From positions 20,960,650 to 20,990,649 of the forward strand of contig CM022665.1 in NCBI GenBank assembly GCA_012295275.1: a DNA stretch of 30,000 nt. The letters run 5' to 3'. The first letter of the stretch is position 1. Every line of letters begins with the position of its first letter. Origin of the DNA: Chrysomallon squamiferum (Eukaryota; Mollusca; Gastropoda; Neomphalida; Peltospiridae). Position numbers and translations under genes: made by a program. The notes below the pieces were generated by a model. That model was not told where the DNA came from and searched no databases. It saw only the letters and a program-made list of their open reading frames with translations. Below, piece after piece: positions 18,350-27,960 of this stretch.

Positions 18350-18590
18350 GTACGAAGCAACACAAAGAGAGAGAGAACGGACAAACTATCAGAGACAGAG
18401 AGAGAGAAAGAAAGAGAGAAACGGACGTAAAAAGATAGACGAAGAGACAGAAAGAGTGAAACGGATGGACAGAAAGAGAAAGATACCTGGACGGAAGGAT
18501 TCGGAGAGAGAAAGAAAGAGACAGACAGAGAGTCAGAGCAAAAAGAGAAAGAGAAAGAGAGACGGAGACGAACTAGAGAGAGTAAAATAA
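18255..18590. repeat. Long purine-rich (GA)n tract, imperfect
   Basis: More than 300 bp almost free of pyrimidines except scattered C/T, with a pure GA core at about 18300-18349. The Arg/Glu/Lys-rich 143-codon ORF is a translation of this tract. Confidence 0.92.
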
Positions 18591-18599
18591 TAATAAAAG

Positions 18600-19270
18600 A
18601 ATTAAAAGAAATATAAATTCTCTAAGGAGGATCGATCTACGGACACATGGCTGTACAAAGAATTGTGTTGCTAAATTACACAATCCATTCCCGCACTATG
18701 TTTCAAGTCATCACTTTTCATACGATACTTTGATGTCCGTCCTCGTTAGCTTTGATGAAGCGTGACGAACCGTGACATGACCTTAATCGATACTGTCGTC
18801 GTGGTCGGTGTTTCCGTTCAAGCTCAGTTTAGGAAATTATTTAAAATAGTCTTTTACCATGACGAAACATCTCGCTTCATGTTGACTTAACTTTTGGAAC
18901 CTGCTGTCTGTCTCCTTCGCTTATCAACGACCGTCGTGTTTCTTCTCTCTCAACAGACTCGTGACTTTTGCCATTTTAACTCGGAGGTTTTTTTCTCATG
19001 GGAGTGACGTCAATGGTTGTAACAGCTGTTGCTAGGCTCAGTTCTCAAGTCAAGTCTCGCTTGCCGCCATTTGTCCTCCTGTCGTCTGTTACCCGCTGAT
19101 GACAGATCAAGTCACGCGATCTCTCGGAATTGGTCATGTGATCTAGAGACGCTCAACCCGATATGGAGAGGAAGTGAAATTAAGAAGTGAACTTTTGATT
19201 TAGTCGTTTTTGATCATCTGGTGGCGATGATGTGTCCCATTCTGAGGTGTTTTCGTTACGAGATATATTC
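18600..19270. promoter_or_regulatory. GC-richer island with CRE (19005-19012) and YY1-like site
   Basis: About 600 bp of complex, CG-containing sequence between simple repeats. The CRE palindrome TGACGTCA lies at 19005-19012. GCCGCCATTTG (about 19063-19073) contains a YY1-type GCCGCCAT on this strand, so an ATGGCGGC start faces left, but its frame closes after five codons. A strong acceptor-like CTTCTCTCTCAACAG ends at about 18957. It is consistent with a promoter or an internal exon; neither is proven. Confidence 0.3.
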
Positions 19271-19296
19271 GGTTAACTGTCTGACTTTACCGTTAT

Positions 19297-19435
19297 TTTT
19301 TTCTCTTTTTTATTTCTTTTGATTATTTACTTTTGTTTTCTTGTTACTTCTTCTTCTTTTATCTTATCTTTTATTTTATTTTTTTTCTAAAAATATTTTT
19401 TAAATCCTATTTTTTTTTTTTTTTTTTTTTTTCAG
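19297..19435. repeat. Pyrimidine-rich tract and poly-T ending in CAG
   Basis: TTTTA/TTC-rich sequence leads to about 23 T followed by CAG (19433-19435), formally a perfect splice-acceptor context. Poly-T microsatellites produce this by chance. Confidence 0.7.
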
Positions 19436-19582
19436 ACCTGCATGGTTATTATACATCTAAACCGAGAATTTTCTTTTGATTGTGATGTATGTCAAGTGAG
19501 GTAGATAATTACTGAATAATAATTTCAGTTAGAGTATAATTAAACCTGATGATCTGTCACTGAATACATCTGACATCTGGCG

Positions 19583-19587
<5 letters not shown>

Positions 19588-19620
<33 letters not shown>
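19588..19620. repeat. Poly-A
   Basis: About 33 A. Confidence 0.95.
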
Positions 19621-19622
<2 letters not shown>

Positions 19623-19736
19623 TAACAGAGAAAAGAAAGAAAGTAACAAGTCCTGAGACTATTTATCTCATTTACAACAATTACTGCTTTCTATTGCAGA
19701 TCTCCTATTTATTTCATAATTTAAATCTATTTAATG

Positions 19737-20235
19737 TATACAACTATTTTACTCTTTCTGTATTTGTTATACGACTATTTTATTATTTCTATATACGTTA
19801 CAGCTACTCTTCTGTTTTCAAAACGTTACAACTATTGTATTGTTTCTGTATACGATACAACTATTTTACTTTTTCTGAATACAGTACAACTATTTTGCTA
19901 CTTCTATACACGTTACAACTATTTAAATATTTCTATATACATTACAATTATTTTATGTATATTTTAGAACTAGTTTACTATTTCTGATTGCGTTACTATT
20001 TAACTATTTCTGTAGACGTTACAACTATTTCAATTTTTTTGTGTACGTTATCTTTTCTATTATACCTTGCAGTTATTATCATATTTAATTTACATTATTA
20101 TAACTATTTAATTTATACATTAACTATTTACTATTTCTATGTGCGTTACAACTATATTACTACTTCTACATGCATTTCACTATTTCTGCATACGTTACAA
20201 GTCTTTTACTGTTTCTACATACACTACAGTTATAT
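19737..20235. repeat. Minisatellite, about 30-bp unit, about 16 copies
   Basis: The unit is close to TACAACTATTTTACTATTTC followed by TGTATACGT, repeated with substitutions and small indels over about 500 bp. Because the unit is near 30 bp (10 codons), several frames stay open for long stretches, giving the Tyr/Phe/Thr-rich ORFs seen here. No protein is implied. Confidence 0.9.
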
Positions 20236-20401
20236 TTATTTTTTTACTTCTTTTTCTTTCGTTCGTTACGTCTTTCTTTTTGGGAAACTCTCAGTTTCAC
20301 TCTGACCTCTGTTGTGTTGCCGTGTTGACAAGTCAGGGACACAAATGTACAGTTAGCGCATTAACGCTGATATTTACTGCTGCGACGACAGCTGCAGAGA
20401 C

Positions 20402-20599
20402 GTGGATAATGAGAGACGGGGATGTGTGCGATGCTGGGAACGTCATTCGCAGCCACCAGAAATAACAACCACGATAAAGTATGGAATACCAGTTGTGTCA
20501 TTATTTATGATAACTGCTCTGTGCATATATCAAATGTTTGCTTTAGAAGATTATAGAAAAATTAAATATCATTTAGAATTAAATAGCCAAATGGAGTGA
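20402..20599 (+). CDS. Hypothetical 65-codon ORF with one hydrophobic segment
   Basis: MDNERRGCVRCWERH starts a frame with a hydrophobic stretch (about residues 27-47, around GIPVVSLFMITALC) and a charged tail. It lies in a GC-richer patch just after the minisatellite. It is not recognised, and its reported ATG context (GGATAATGAG) is ordinary. It could be a chance ORF. Confidence 0.15.
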   Translation: MDNERRGCVRCWERHSQPPEITTTIKYGIPVVSLFMITALCIYQMFALEDYRKIKYHLELNSQME

Positions 20600-20609
20600 C
20601 TCATTTTCT

Positions 20610-21129
20610 GACTCTATTATTAAGCCGACGACATTAAGATTGCTCTATACATGTCACATGTTTACTTGAGTGGAATATGGATAAATTATATATTATTTTT
20701 AAAATATTATAATCTGTGGTTAAGACGTCGATATTAAGGCTGTACTGTTCAGAGATCGCGTGATGGCTTCGACTCCTATTTCTAGCTAATTGTGGAGGTG
20801 TGACATCACCGCATACTTGCTTATCTATAAATTAATAATCCTCATTCGTATTCACTCTAACAGTGTCTTTGACAGACAACCCAGGCTTTTTGAGCTATGT
20901 GTCAAAGACAAACGTCCTTGAAACGTTTTTTGATGTCATCACATAAAAACATAATAAACAAAACAAAACGACAGACGGTTTTCGCATGTCAGTAGTCAAA
21001 AACAGAAAGAGCAAATGTTTTCTTCTACAAATTAGAATTATCTTTTTAATTTTGTTGTATTAAAAATTACTGATTAGAAATAAAGTACGAAACTATATCT
21101 AATGAGTCAAATACGACGTATAGACGAAG
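20610..21129. other. AT-rich sequence upstream of U4 copy 2
   Basis: No gene is recognised. It shows no similarity to the region upstream of U4 copy 1, so the duplication is confined to the U4 block. Confidence 0.5.
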
Positions 21130-21189
21130 ACACCACTATGGAGTGAGTTGACTGTTTTCTCATAAAGAACTGAAAATTATGAACTCGTC
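21130..21189 (+). promoter_or_regulatory. U4 snRNA copy 2 promoter (PSE region)
   Basis: 57 of 60 positions match the copy 1 promoter; differences fall at 21147 (G), 21161 (C) and 21167 (G). The change at 21161 turns the TATAAA of copy 1 into CATAAA. Confidence 0.7.
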
Positions 21190-21330
21190 AACTTTGCGCA
21201 GTGGCGATACCATATCCAGTGAGGTTTATCCGAGGCGTGGTTATTACTATTTGAAAATTATTCCCAATACCCAGAACTGACGCCCTTAACTGGGCGGTAA
21301 GTTCAATTTTTTATAGCTGCTACGGGGGCA
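21190..21330 (+). ncRNA. U4 spliceosomal snRNA, copy 2 (variant or pseudogene)
   Basis: Gap-free paralogue of 989-1129 with six substitutions in the RNA. The 5' stem II region, central hairpin, Sm site (21305-21312) and 3' hairpin are identical to copy 1. Changes in the 5' stem-loop: G to A at 21212 (improves a G-U pair to A-U) and G to T at 21215 (breaks the G-C pair beside the 15.5K-binding k-turn). Changes in the stem I region: A at 21246 and T at 21250, where canonical U4 has G and A; both lose pairing with the invariant U6 sequence. Others: C to T at 21258, T to C at 21272. It is a clear U4 homologue but less likely functional than copy 1. Confidence 0.88.
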
Positions 21331-21346
21331 AATTAAACAAACAAAA
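21331..21346 (+). terminator. 3'-box-like element after U4 copy 2
   Basis: Identical to the tail after copy 1; homology ends here. Confidence 0.5.
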
Positions 21347-22010
21347 TCAGTTATTAATTATTTTGAAAATGAAGGAAAACACTGCTGGTATTTTATTTTT
21401 ATTTTTTTATTGTATTATTTTGTATTTAAACTGAAACGCCTTATTTCATATTTTATGATTATTTAAATATATTTTAAGACAAAATTCATGCATGTAATAT
21501 TCAAAATTTAACTTTTAGAAATCAACATCCACGTAAGCCACATTAAACGACTCTTCAACATTTTTTGATAATTTCTACAATTCCAGACTTCAGGACATTT
21601 TATATAATTTATTATTATATTACTTACTATCATCGTTAATTAATTACAATATTGAACATTATTATATGCAAATCTTTCGTCTGACGGAAAATTTACACGT
21701 CTTCTTATAATGCGTGTGGTCAAAGTTGAATCCATGAGGCATTTTCAACATATTTTTTCTTCTTCTGCTACAAACCATTATTTGTCTTCGCATCATTAAA
21801 CTAACACGGTTGTTGTAGAGAACACAGAGCAAGGGGGGGGGGATGTTTTACAGCGGTCTCCCTGGGGTGTCGATACGTACAAGAGATTTAAGATGCGAGA
21901 GTTTGGGTCTTTTTGTTTGAAGAGGTTTTTTTTTTTTTTTTTTTTTTTTGACAAACGAGAAGCCAATAAATTGTATGAACGAGGTGAAGGGAAATGGGCC
22001 TGAATGTTTT
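21347..22010. other. AT-rich sequence with G9 and poly-T tracts
   Basis: No gene is recognised. It contains an unusual run of about ten G (about 21833-21842) and about 24 T (21926-21949). Confidence 0.5.
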
Positions 22011-22013
22011 ACT

Positions 22014-22370
22014 GATGTTTAGACGATTAAACCAGCGCCATCTTTTCTGTAAGGGAAAACAACTATCTTTTTACCAAAACGAGGCGAGATTACGTGTATG
22101 ATGTTTAGACTATAACATCACCATGTTTTCTACAAGAGAAAACAACTCCGGTTTTTACCAAAACGAGGCTAGGTTACCAGTGTGATGTTTAGACTATAAC
22201 AGAGCCATGGTTTTGTACAAAGGAAAAATAACAACTGTCTTTTGGCCAGAACGAGGCCAAATTACACATACTGTGTGATGTTTTACAGATAAACTGAATT
22301 AATTAGCAGCACGTTTTCGTCAGAATGAGGCAAAAATTCATTTTATTTTTAAGTTTATTCTAATGTTTAG
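22014..22370. repeat. Minisatellite, about 85-bp unit, four copies
   Basis: Units start with GATGTTTAGAC at 22014, 22100, 22184 and, degenerate, 22277, with a last partial AATGTTTAGAC near 22363. Each unit carries CCATGTTTTCT, then GAAAACAACT, then TTTTTACCAAAACGAGGC, then a TTAC end. Upstream fragments with GAACGAGG (about 21978) suggest a decayed further unit. Confidence 0.88.
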
Positions 22371-22382
22371 ACAATGACAGAC

Positions 22383-22385
<3 letters not shown>

Positions 22386-22446
<61 letters not shown>
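22386..22446. repeat. (GA)n microsatellite with conserved downstream flank
   Basis: A GA array preceded by CAGA units and followed by GGCTCTCAGTTTACAGTTG (22447 onward), a flank shared with the GA array ending near 29254. Confidence 0.92.
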
Positions 22447-22448
<2 letters not shown>

Positions 22449-22484
22449 CTCTCAGTTTACAGTTGTTTTTAAAATATGTTTTCG
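22447..22484. repeat. Shared GA-array flank, copy 1
   Basis: About 38 bp running GGCTCTCAGTTTACAGTTG then TTTT and AAAATATGTTTTC. It matches 29261-29299 with one or two differences, so the GA array is part of a larger repeat family rather than an isolated microsatellite. Confidence 0.75.
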
Positions 22485-22525
22485 TTGAATTTTACGATCA
22501 AAAGCTTCATTTAACACAAACAGTC

Positions 22526-22603
22526 ATGGCCGCTGTGCACCCCGCACGCTCTGCAGAATGTTACGACGTCGTGGAATGGCAACAACGTATTGTTTTTCTC
22601 TGA
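22526..22603 (+). CDS. Short Met-Ala ORF (25 codons), candidate first exon
   Basis: ATGGCCGCTGTGCACCCC opens a frame (MAAVHPARSAECYDVVE onward) with GC-rich codons, ending at TGA 22601-22603. The GC-richer patch (22520-22690) stands out from its surroundings. No good donor was seen inside. It could be a first exon, an upstream ORF or chance. Confidence 0.18.
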   Translation: MAAVHPARSAECYDVVEWQQRIVFL

Positions 22604-22645
22604 TATGAGTACCACCTTGACGAAGTGGTTGCCGTCTGTCAAGCA

Positions 22646-22680
22646 GATGATAATGTCATCATCTCGCAAATATCTGCGAG
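22646..22680. other. Two adjacent small inverted repeats
   Basis: GATGAT/ATCATC (22646-22663) is followed by CTCGCA-AATATC-TGCGAG (22663-22680), both perfect 6-bp stems. Function unknown. Confidence 0.4.
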
Positions 22681-22704
22681 CTGTGAGTTTAATGAACGCG
22701 TGAT

Positions 22705-23125
22705 GATTGTTGTAACAGGAATAGAATTTATGACGTAATTATTGTTCCAGAAGCTGTTCATACAATAATTGCTGTACCAGGAATAAAGTTTATGCTATAA
22801 TCATTTTATCAGAAATAAGAATTTATATTGTAATTGTTGTACGAGGAACAGAGTTTAAGGGTAATTATTGTACTAATAATATAGTTTATAATACAGTTAT
22901 TGTACCAGGAATAAAATTTATGTCATAATTATTATACGAAGAATAAAGTTTATAATACAATTAATAAAGTATATGCTATAATTAATTTATCAGAAATAAA
23001 AATGTATATTGTATAAAGAGTTCATAATTATTGTGTTAGTAACGTAGTTCATGATGTAATTAATGTGCCAGACGCAGAGTTTAAAATGTAATTATTGAAT
23101 TAGGAATATTTTTATAACATAATCA
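22705..23125. repeat. Minisatellite, about 32-bp unit, about 13 degenerate copies
   Basis: The unit is close to ATTGTACCAGGAATAAAGTT plus TATGNTATAATT, spaced mostly 30-36 bp. It is heavily diverged, so old. It lies next to the 85-bp minisatellite but is unrelated in sequence. Confidence 0.85.
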
Positions 23126-23560
23126 CAGTACCCGAAATGGACAGTATACTTATATATGCAAGAACGGGAACTATCGTAATTGCCATACTTTATTATTAGC
23201 AAAGGTTATCAATGAAATTAGAATATATTTGCCACGTTTAAGTGCATTTCTTTTTTATTTGTCACTTTCAAAAGAAAGAAGTAAAACAGTGACTTGTAAG
23301 AACAGAAGTGTATTTACCATATTTATTAACACACTCATAAGAACATTTCAAAGTACGTAAAACAAAAATAACATTATTCTCACTTTTGCTTTTCTAAATA
23401 TTCTGACATTTGGCGTCCATATTTCAGTTACAGACTGTTACATCTATTAGATACTCGACAGAGAAAGGGTTAATAAATCAGAATGCACTCAAAGAGCGAT
23501 AAGATCAAAGCGAGGCAAAGTTAAATATTTAAATACATTATATTTGTCACCTCTCGAGAT
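23126..23560. other. AT-rich sequence, nothing recognised
   Basis: Single-copy AT-rich DNA without supported features. Confidence 0.5.
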
Positions 23561-23831
23561 AACGACGTCAGCATTATCTCCTTGGTTACACAAATACCAC
23601 ACCCATAGCCATCTCCATTACACGTTCGTCTGCTAAAACAACCTGTAACGTCCCTAGTTAATGTAGCTATCTAATCTAACCAATACCCCCATTAAAATTA
23701 CCTGCACAGATAACTCGTGCTATTGTTAGCCAGCTTAAAACGTGTACCGAGACCTCTTATCAAGGGAGACCATTACAATTAATTCCGTCATGGCGAGGTG
23801 CTGGCGGAAACTGACAACTTTTCATCACAAG
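23561..23831 (+). promoter_or_regulatory. Candidate promoter ending in a TISU/YY1 motif
   Basis: Complex, GC-richer sequence free of simple repeats. It ends in CAAGATGGCGGC (23828-23839), a perfect match to the TISU consensus SAASATGGCGGC, which in animals places the start codon very near the transcription start of genes with short 5' UTRs. The motif also serves as a YY1 site. Promoter strand would be plus. Confidence 0.4.
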
Positions 23832-24086
23832 ATGGCGGCTGTTGTTAAGATTACGATAGACTGGCACTGCGGTGGTGCTCCGCAGATCGTTTTGACGGAA
23901 CGGTTTGTCGGTGCTTTGTCTAGCGCGGTAATTAGGCTTCGTAATGAATCACGTACAAATGCGCGCGCCTCTCTCGTTCATTCTCGTCTGATCTTTTACC
24001 GTTACTCGCCCGAGTGCGTGTCAGGGTGTCTGATTTATTGCTGTGTTTCTAATAAGACCCCGTATCTTGCTCGCTGCAGTAGCTAA
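23832..24086 (+). CDS. Hypothetical Met-Ala ORF at a TISU start (84 codons or first exon)
   Basis: From the TISU ATG the frame reads MAAVVKITIDWHCGGAPQIV and continues to a stop at 24084-24086. A second in-frame ATGGCG lies upstream at 23790. A donor-like GCG|GTAATT at 23928 would end a 32-codon first exon instead. No domain is recognised, and the later part (Cys/Ser/Arg-rich) looks less protein-like, which favours the first-exon reading. TISU starts are common in nuclear genes for mitochondrial and basic cellular functions, but no such identity can be claimed here. Confidence 0.3.
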   Translation: MAAVVKITIDWHCGGAPQIVLTERFVGALSSAVIRLRNESRTNARASLVHSRLIFYRYSPECVSGCLIYCCVSNKTPYLARCSS

Positions 24087-24129
24087 TCAGTTCGGGCCGG
24101 TGATAGCTGTAGTGGGAATGTGTGGTTTA

Positions 24130-24870
24130 CGCTGGTCAGTCCCGGCCGAAAAACTTGTCCACATTTATCACTGTCAAAAATAATGTACTTGAGTAAACAA
24201 CACTTCTACACCTATATTTATTATTTCTACACAAAGAAGTTATCTACAAATGTGTTTCACTAAACTATATGGCACCTGGCATGGAAATAAGGAAGATCGT
24301 ATGAATGAAAGAATCAACCAATTCATTAATTAGTAATTTAATCAATTCTATAAATCGATGAATTAAATAAATAAATAATCACTATATATTTTTTAAAACT
24401 TTAAATACATTTTCCTTAATATAAATTATTAACCCTATTCACTGTTTCCCATTCCAGATAATGTCGTGCTCCTGTACGTTTTTTTTTTTTTTTTTTTTTA
24501 TTCATTTAAATATTTCTTATAAAGTGTGACCTCATACAAGACTTTTTTGATGTTTGATCAGAAACCTCTCTCTAAAATTAAAGGCAATAACAACAAATAA
24601 CAAGAAAATGAAACCCCTTTCAAAACCGTTCAATAAGTTCCCACGTTAAATTTCCCAAACATAATTATCTAATTACATGTAGACTACCACCAACTGCTTC
24701 ATAAATGGATTAACTCAAAAATGCCAAGAAAATATCCACGACATGACGTCACATGAGTCTTAATTATGTCACATTGTAACTCTCCATTACTAACACCAGC
24801 TGGTATTTCACTTTATAAAAATTTAACTTGCATTTTACGTTTTTGAGAATGTCTTAGATAGATAACTCGT
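24130..24870. other. AT-rich sequence with poly-T and a CRE
   Basis: Poly-T at 24479-24499; CRE TGACGTCA at 24744-24751, followed by CATGAGTCT, similar to the sequence after the CRE at 3539. No gene is recognised. Confidence 0.45.
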
Positions 24871-24873
24871 CTC

Positions 24874-25203
24874 TTGGTGAGTGATTCTAAATCAGATACG
24901 TATTCACAATCGCAATTCCAAATCTCTAACAAGTATGTTTATAAATCTTTGCCAAAAATAATTATGTCTTCTTCTTCCTCTTCTCATATTTCCTTCTTCT
25001 TTTTGTGTGTACGAAAAAATCGTCACATAAAAAACATTAACTCTGAATTAATCATACAAGAAAATTCTGAACTATTTACCCACGAATGGAGTACTTTACA
25101 ACATTTTATTCTACTTAACTTTCTCAGTAGCAGACATTTTGTTGATCACCGAACCTCGCGTGACGTCATTAAGCCTCGATTACTAATCGTTCCTTCCTGC
25201 TGA
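24874..25203 (+). other. AT-rich open frame, probably non-coding
   Basis: 109 codons open without an early ATG; the first codon is TTG. The composition is Ser/Asn/Lys/His-rich, with a TCT microsatellite giving a Ser run. The downstream end carries the CRE at 25161-25168. It is not recognised, and chance is likely in AT-rich DNA. Confidence 0.1.
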
Positions 25204-25465
25204 CTGTTTTGCCATGATAACTGTAGACTCTGCCACTTTTATTGAGTTATTCGATTTGTCTGAATGAATGTTCCAGACAACGACTATTATTTTAACCTGA
25301 TTAAAATAACCGTCAGATGAAATAACATTAATTACATCAGCAGAAATAATATGTAAAGTGTGTCATCCAGTAACAAGAAAAAACATTATAGGAGAGACTA
25401 AACTTAATCCCTACAACATTTATGTGTCTGTCTATATGTCTGATTCTCTGCCTGTCTATATTAAT
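25204..25465. other. AT-rich sequence, nothing recognised
   Basis: No supported features. Confidence 0.4.
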
Positions 25466-25469
25466 CGAT

Positions 25470-25625
25470 GATTATTGTTATTATTATTATTATTATTACC
25501 TTCTGATATTAACAAAACTATATTCTTCATGAGATAATTTGTAGTAGTAGTAGTAGTACTTGTAGTTGTACTAGTAACAGTACTAATATTACTATTATTA
25601 GTGTTGTTGTTCCTGTTGTTGTTAT
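25470..25625. repeat. ATT, AGT and GTT trinucleotide units
   Basis: A short ATT tract (about 25475-25498), (AGT)n at 25542-25557 and loose GTT units. Confidence 0.85.
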
Positions 25626-25629
25626 CGTC

Positions 25630-26500
25630 CTCCTTAAAATTAACGTAGTAGTTAGCTATTTACTTAACTAGAAAGAAAGAGACAGAAAGAGAAATGGAAA
25701 GAGAGAACTGCTACAAATTCAGATTTATGATAAGGTATAATCTTTATACACATGAAATATTCTTCTTCTGTTTTTTGTTTCTGAATTCTGTTTACTGTAA
25801 AATGAATAAAATAAAAAAAAAAGGTTATATTTTGGTGTATAAGAAGAATGCACTTAACGGCTGGTGGACAGACCATGATGAGAAAGTTAGATTAAATCTG
25901 TTAGTGTTGAAATGTCTTTGATTAAACTCGCCTTTATCTGCAGACTCGCGAGATGGTGACGACCACTAAATACTATGTAGATAGGTATTTATATACATCC
26001 ACAGATATGTACATATCCACATGCATTCGTTCGAAGACACATACATACGCATCTATATTCCTAGTACAATAAATACACTTATACGTAAATAAATACGCAT
26101 ATACGAATATGAGTACACCTACAATTATAAAAAAAAAACAAAAAAAAACCCCAGTTATATCAGTTCATATAATTTACACATATATTCTGTTTCTGTTAAG
26201 TTAGTTTATACTACAAAATTTTACAAACAAAAAATGTCCAAAGATATTCTAAGATATTCCACTTGACCTATTTTCATCAAATTTAAAAAAAAAAGGGAAA
26301 TTTTTTATTTTTTATTTTTGTGAAAAGATTTTCTCTATAATACGAACTTCTGTTTTAATATAAATTTTATTTTACCTGAAAAATGCTGTGAAGTTATTAT
26401 ATTATGACATTCGAGCGGCTTGGTAAGGCCAACGGATTTACAGCGACTAAACCAATTTCTAAATACGTTCAGTTGTTAGCCTACATTTATCTACAGCACA
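25630..26500. other. AT-rich sequence with short TACA/TATA tetramer tracts
   Basis: Includes AGAAAG units (about 25670-25700), a lysine-rich chance ORF (25694-25921) and loose ATAC tetramers (about 25980-26120). Nothing is recognised. Confidence 0.45.
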
Positions 26501-26594
26501 AACATAATCCTTGTCCGATTTACTTATACTTTCAACGTCGAACGAGATACTTAAAAAGATAATGAAATATTGGCAACTCGTCTTTCCTACTCCG

Positions 26595-26761
26595 TTCTCT
26601 CTCTTTCACTCTATCTCCCTTCTCTCTTTCTCGGTCTCTGTCTGTCTCTGTCTGTCTCTGTCTGTCTCTCAAGCCATCTTCATGATCACTGTAAACAAAT
26701 ACCTACTCATTACTTGATAAATGAAGACGCAGATAACGAAAACAGTTCTATTTTCTACTTT

Positions 26762-26798
<37 letters not shown>

Positions 26799-26815
26799 TG
26801 TCTGTCTGTCTGTGT
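26595..26815. repeat. TCTC/CTGT and (TG)n microsatellites
   Basis: CTCT and TGTCTC hexamers at 26595-26670, then a (GT)n array and GTCT tetramers at about 26764-26812. Confidence 0.88.
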
Positions 26816-26869
26816 TTACAACAATAAAGAGCTGACCGGCGAGCTAAACGAGGCTAGTAATTAATAAAC

Positions 26870-27100
26870 ACAAAACAGCACATCATTCACCTAGGAGACG
26901 AAACACTTCCAACCTGAAATATCGGTGACCCGTGAGATGGGGGGAGTCTAGTTTCCCACAATTCATTGCTTCTGTCCAGACGTCAGTTCACGCACGTCTT
27001 CATCGTGTCCGAAGTCACGCACCAACAATGTGATTGATTTAAAAATCACGACATCAACGTCGCGTCTATCTAGAAATCTTCCTCAACAGTTTCGCGTGAA
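26870..27100. promoter_or_regulatory. Complex island with a Staf/ZNF143-like site
   Basis: TTCCCACAATTCATTGC (26953-26969) resembles the Staf/ZNF143 activator motif, which in vertebrates drives snRNA and many housekeeping promoters. The surroundings are GC-richer and CG-containing. The motif call is from memory of the consensus, with about one mismatch. Confidence 0.25.
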
Positions 27101-27262
27101 ATGTAAATTTATCGTATTTCAAGAACTACACGGTTGTTAATGTAATTTTCTCTTCAAGATTTATTTATTTTCATTTCAAGAGATCTGGACTGTAGATAGA
27201 TATATTGATTCGATTTATTTTTAGAAATATTTGAGACAAACTTGCAACGTCATTAAAAGGAT

Positions 27263-27370
27263 GTGTGTGTGTGTGTGTGTGTGTGTCATACTTACATACA
27301 TACATACACATTCATACATACATACATAGACATACATACATACACACATAATACACACACACTCACAAAC
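27263..27370. repeat. (TG)n then (CATA)n tetramers
   Basis: A short GT array followed by interrupted ACAT units. Confidence 0.88.
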
Positions 27371-27454
27371 ATATACATTATTATATACGAATAAATAAAC
27401 TTGATTTTGTTTAATGTATGTTATTATCAGTTATAGATATCTGAAGAAAAAACT

Positions 27455-27580
27455 GATGATAATGATAATAATAATAATAATAATAACAACAACAACAACA
27501 ACAACAACTACAACAATAATAATCATAAAATAATAGTATTGTTGATGATTATGATGATAATAATAACAATAATTTTAAGG
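27455..27580. repeat. GAT/AAT/AAC trinucleotide array
   Basis: AAT and AAC blocks flanked by GAT units. Confidence 0.88.
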
Positions 27581-27699
27581 AATTTTGAAACTTAAAAAAG
27601 ACCAAGTTTGTTGTACAGCAATGAAATAAGAACGAAATTATTTGCTATTATACGTAAAGTTATAATAGAAATGTTTTAAAACTCACTTTCTTTAATGTG

Positions 27700-27960
27700 G
27701 GAAAAAAGGTACTACACGGCTTTGGAGCAATGACCGGAACATGATACTACGGGAATGGGTAGGGTGAAAAGGATTGAAAGAATTTTTTTAAGGCGACTCG
27801 AGCGATTTTTTTCTATCAATAAAACGTCCAGACAATTTCGTGTAGGAGTTAGAAAAATGAAATATTTAGAGCGTGAACGGAACTTGACGTCATGGTGCTA
27901 AGACGTCGTCGGTGTGAGTGTGCGACCCCGTCGCCACTGTTGTTGTCACTAGACTCAGCA
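27700..27960 (+). promoter_or_regulatory. Candidate promoter with CRE (27885-27892)
   Basis: Sequence becomes complex and CG-containing, with TGACGTCA at 27885-27892 and CG-rich stretches at about 27900-27940. It lies directly upstream of the candidate 5' UTR exon that ends at 28383. Confidence 0.4.

Noticed and set aside
18159-18590. A 143-codon Arg/Glu/Lys-rich ORF resembling an RS/RE-domain protein
   Set aside because: The charged part is the purine-rich GA tract. The non-repetitive N-terminal part is short and unrecognised.
19410-19435. Splice acceptor formed by T23 then CAG
   Set aside because: Poly-T microsatellites mimic acceptors, and no exon-like sequence or donor follows.
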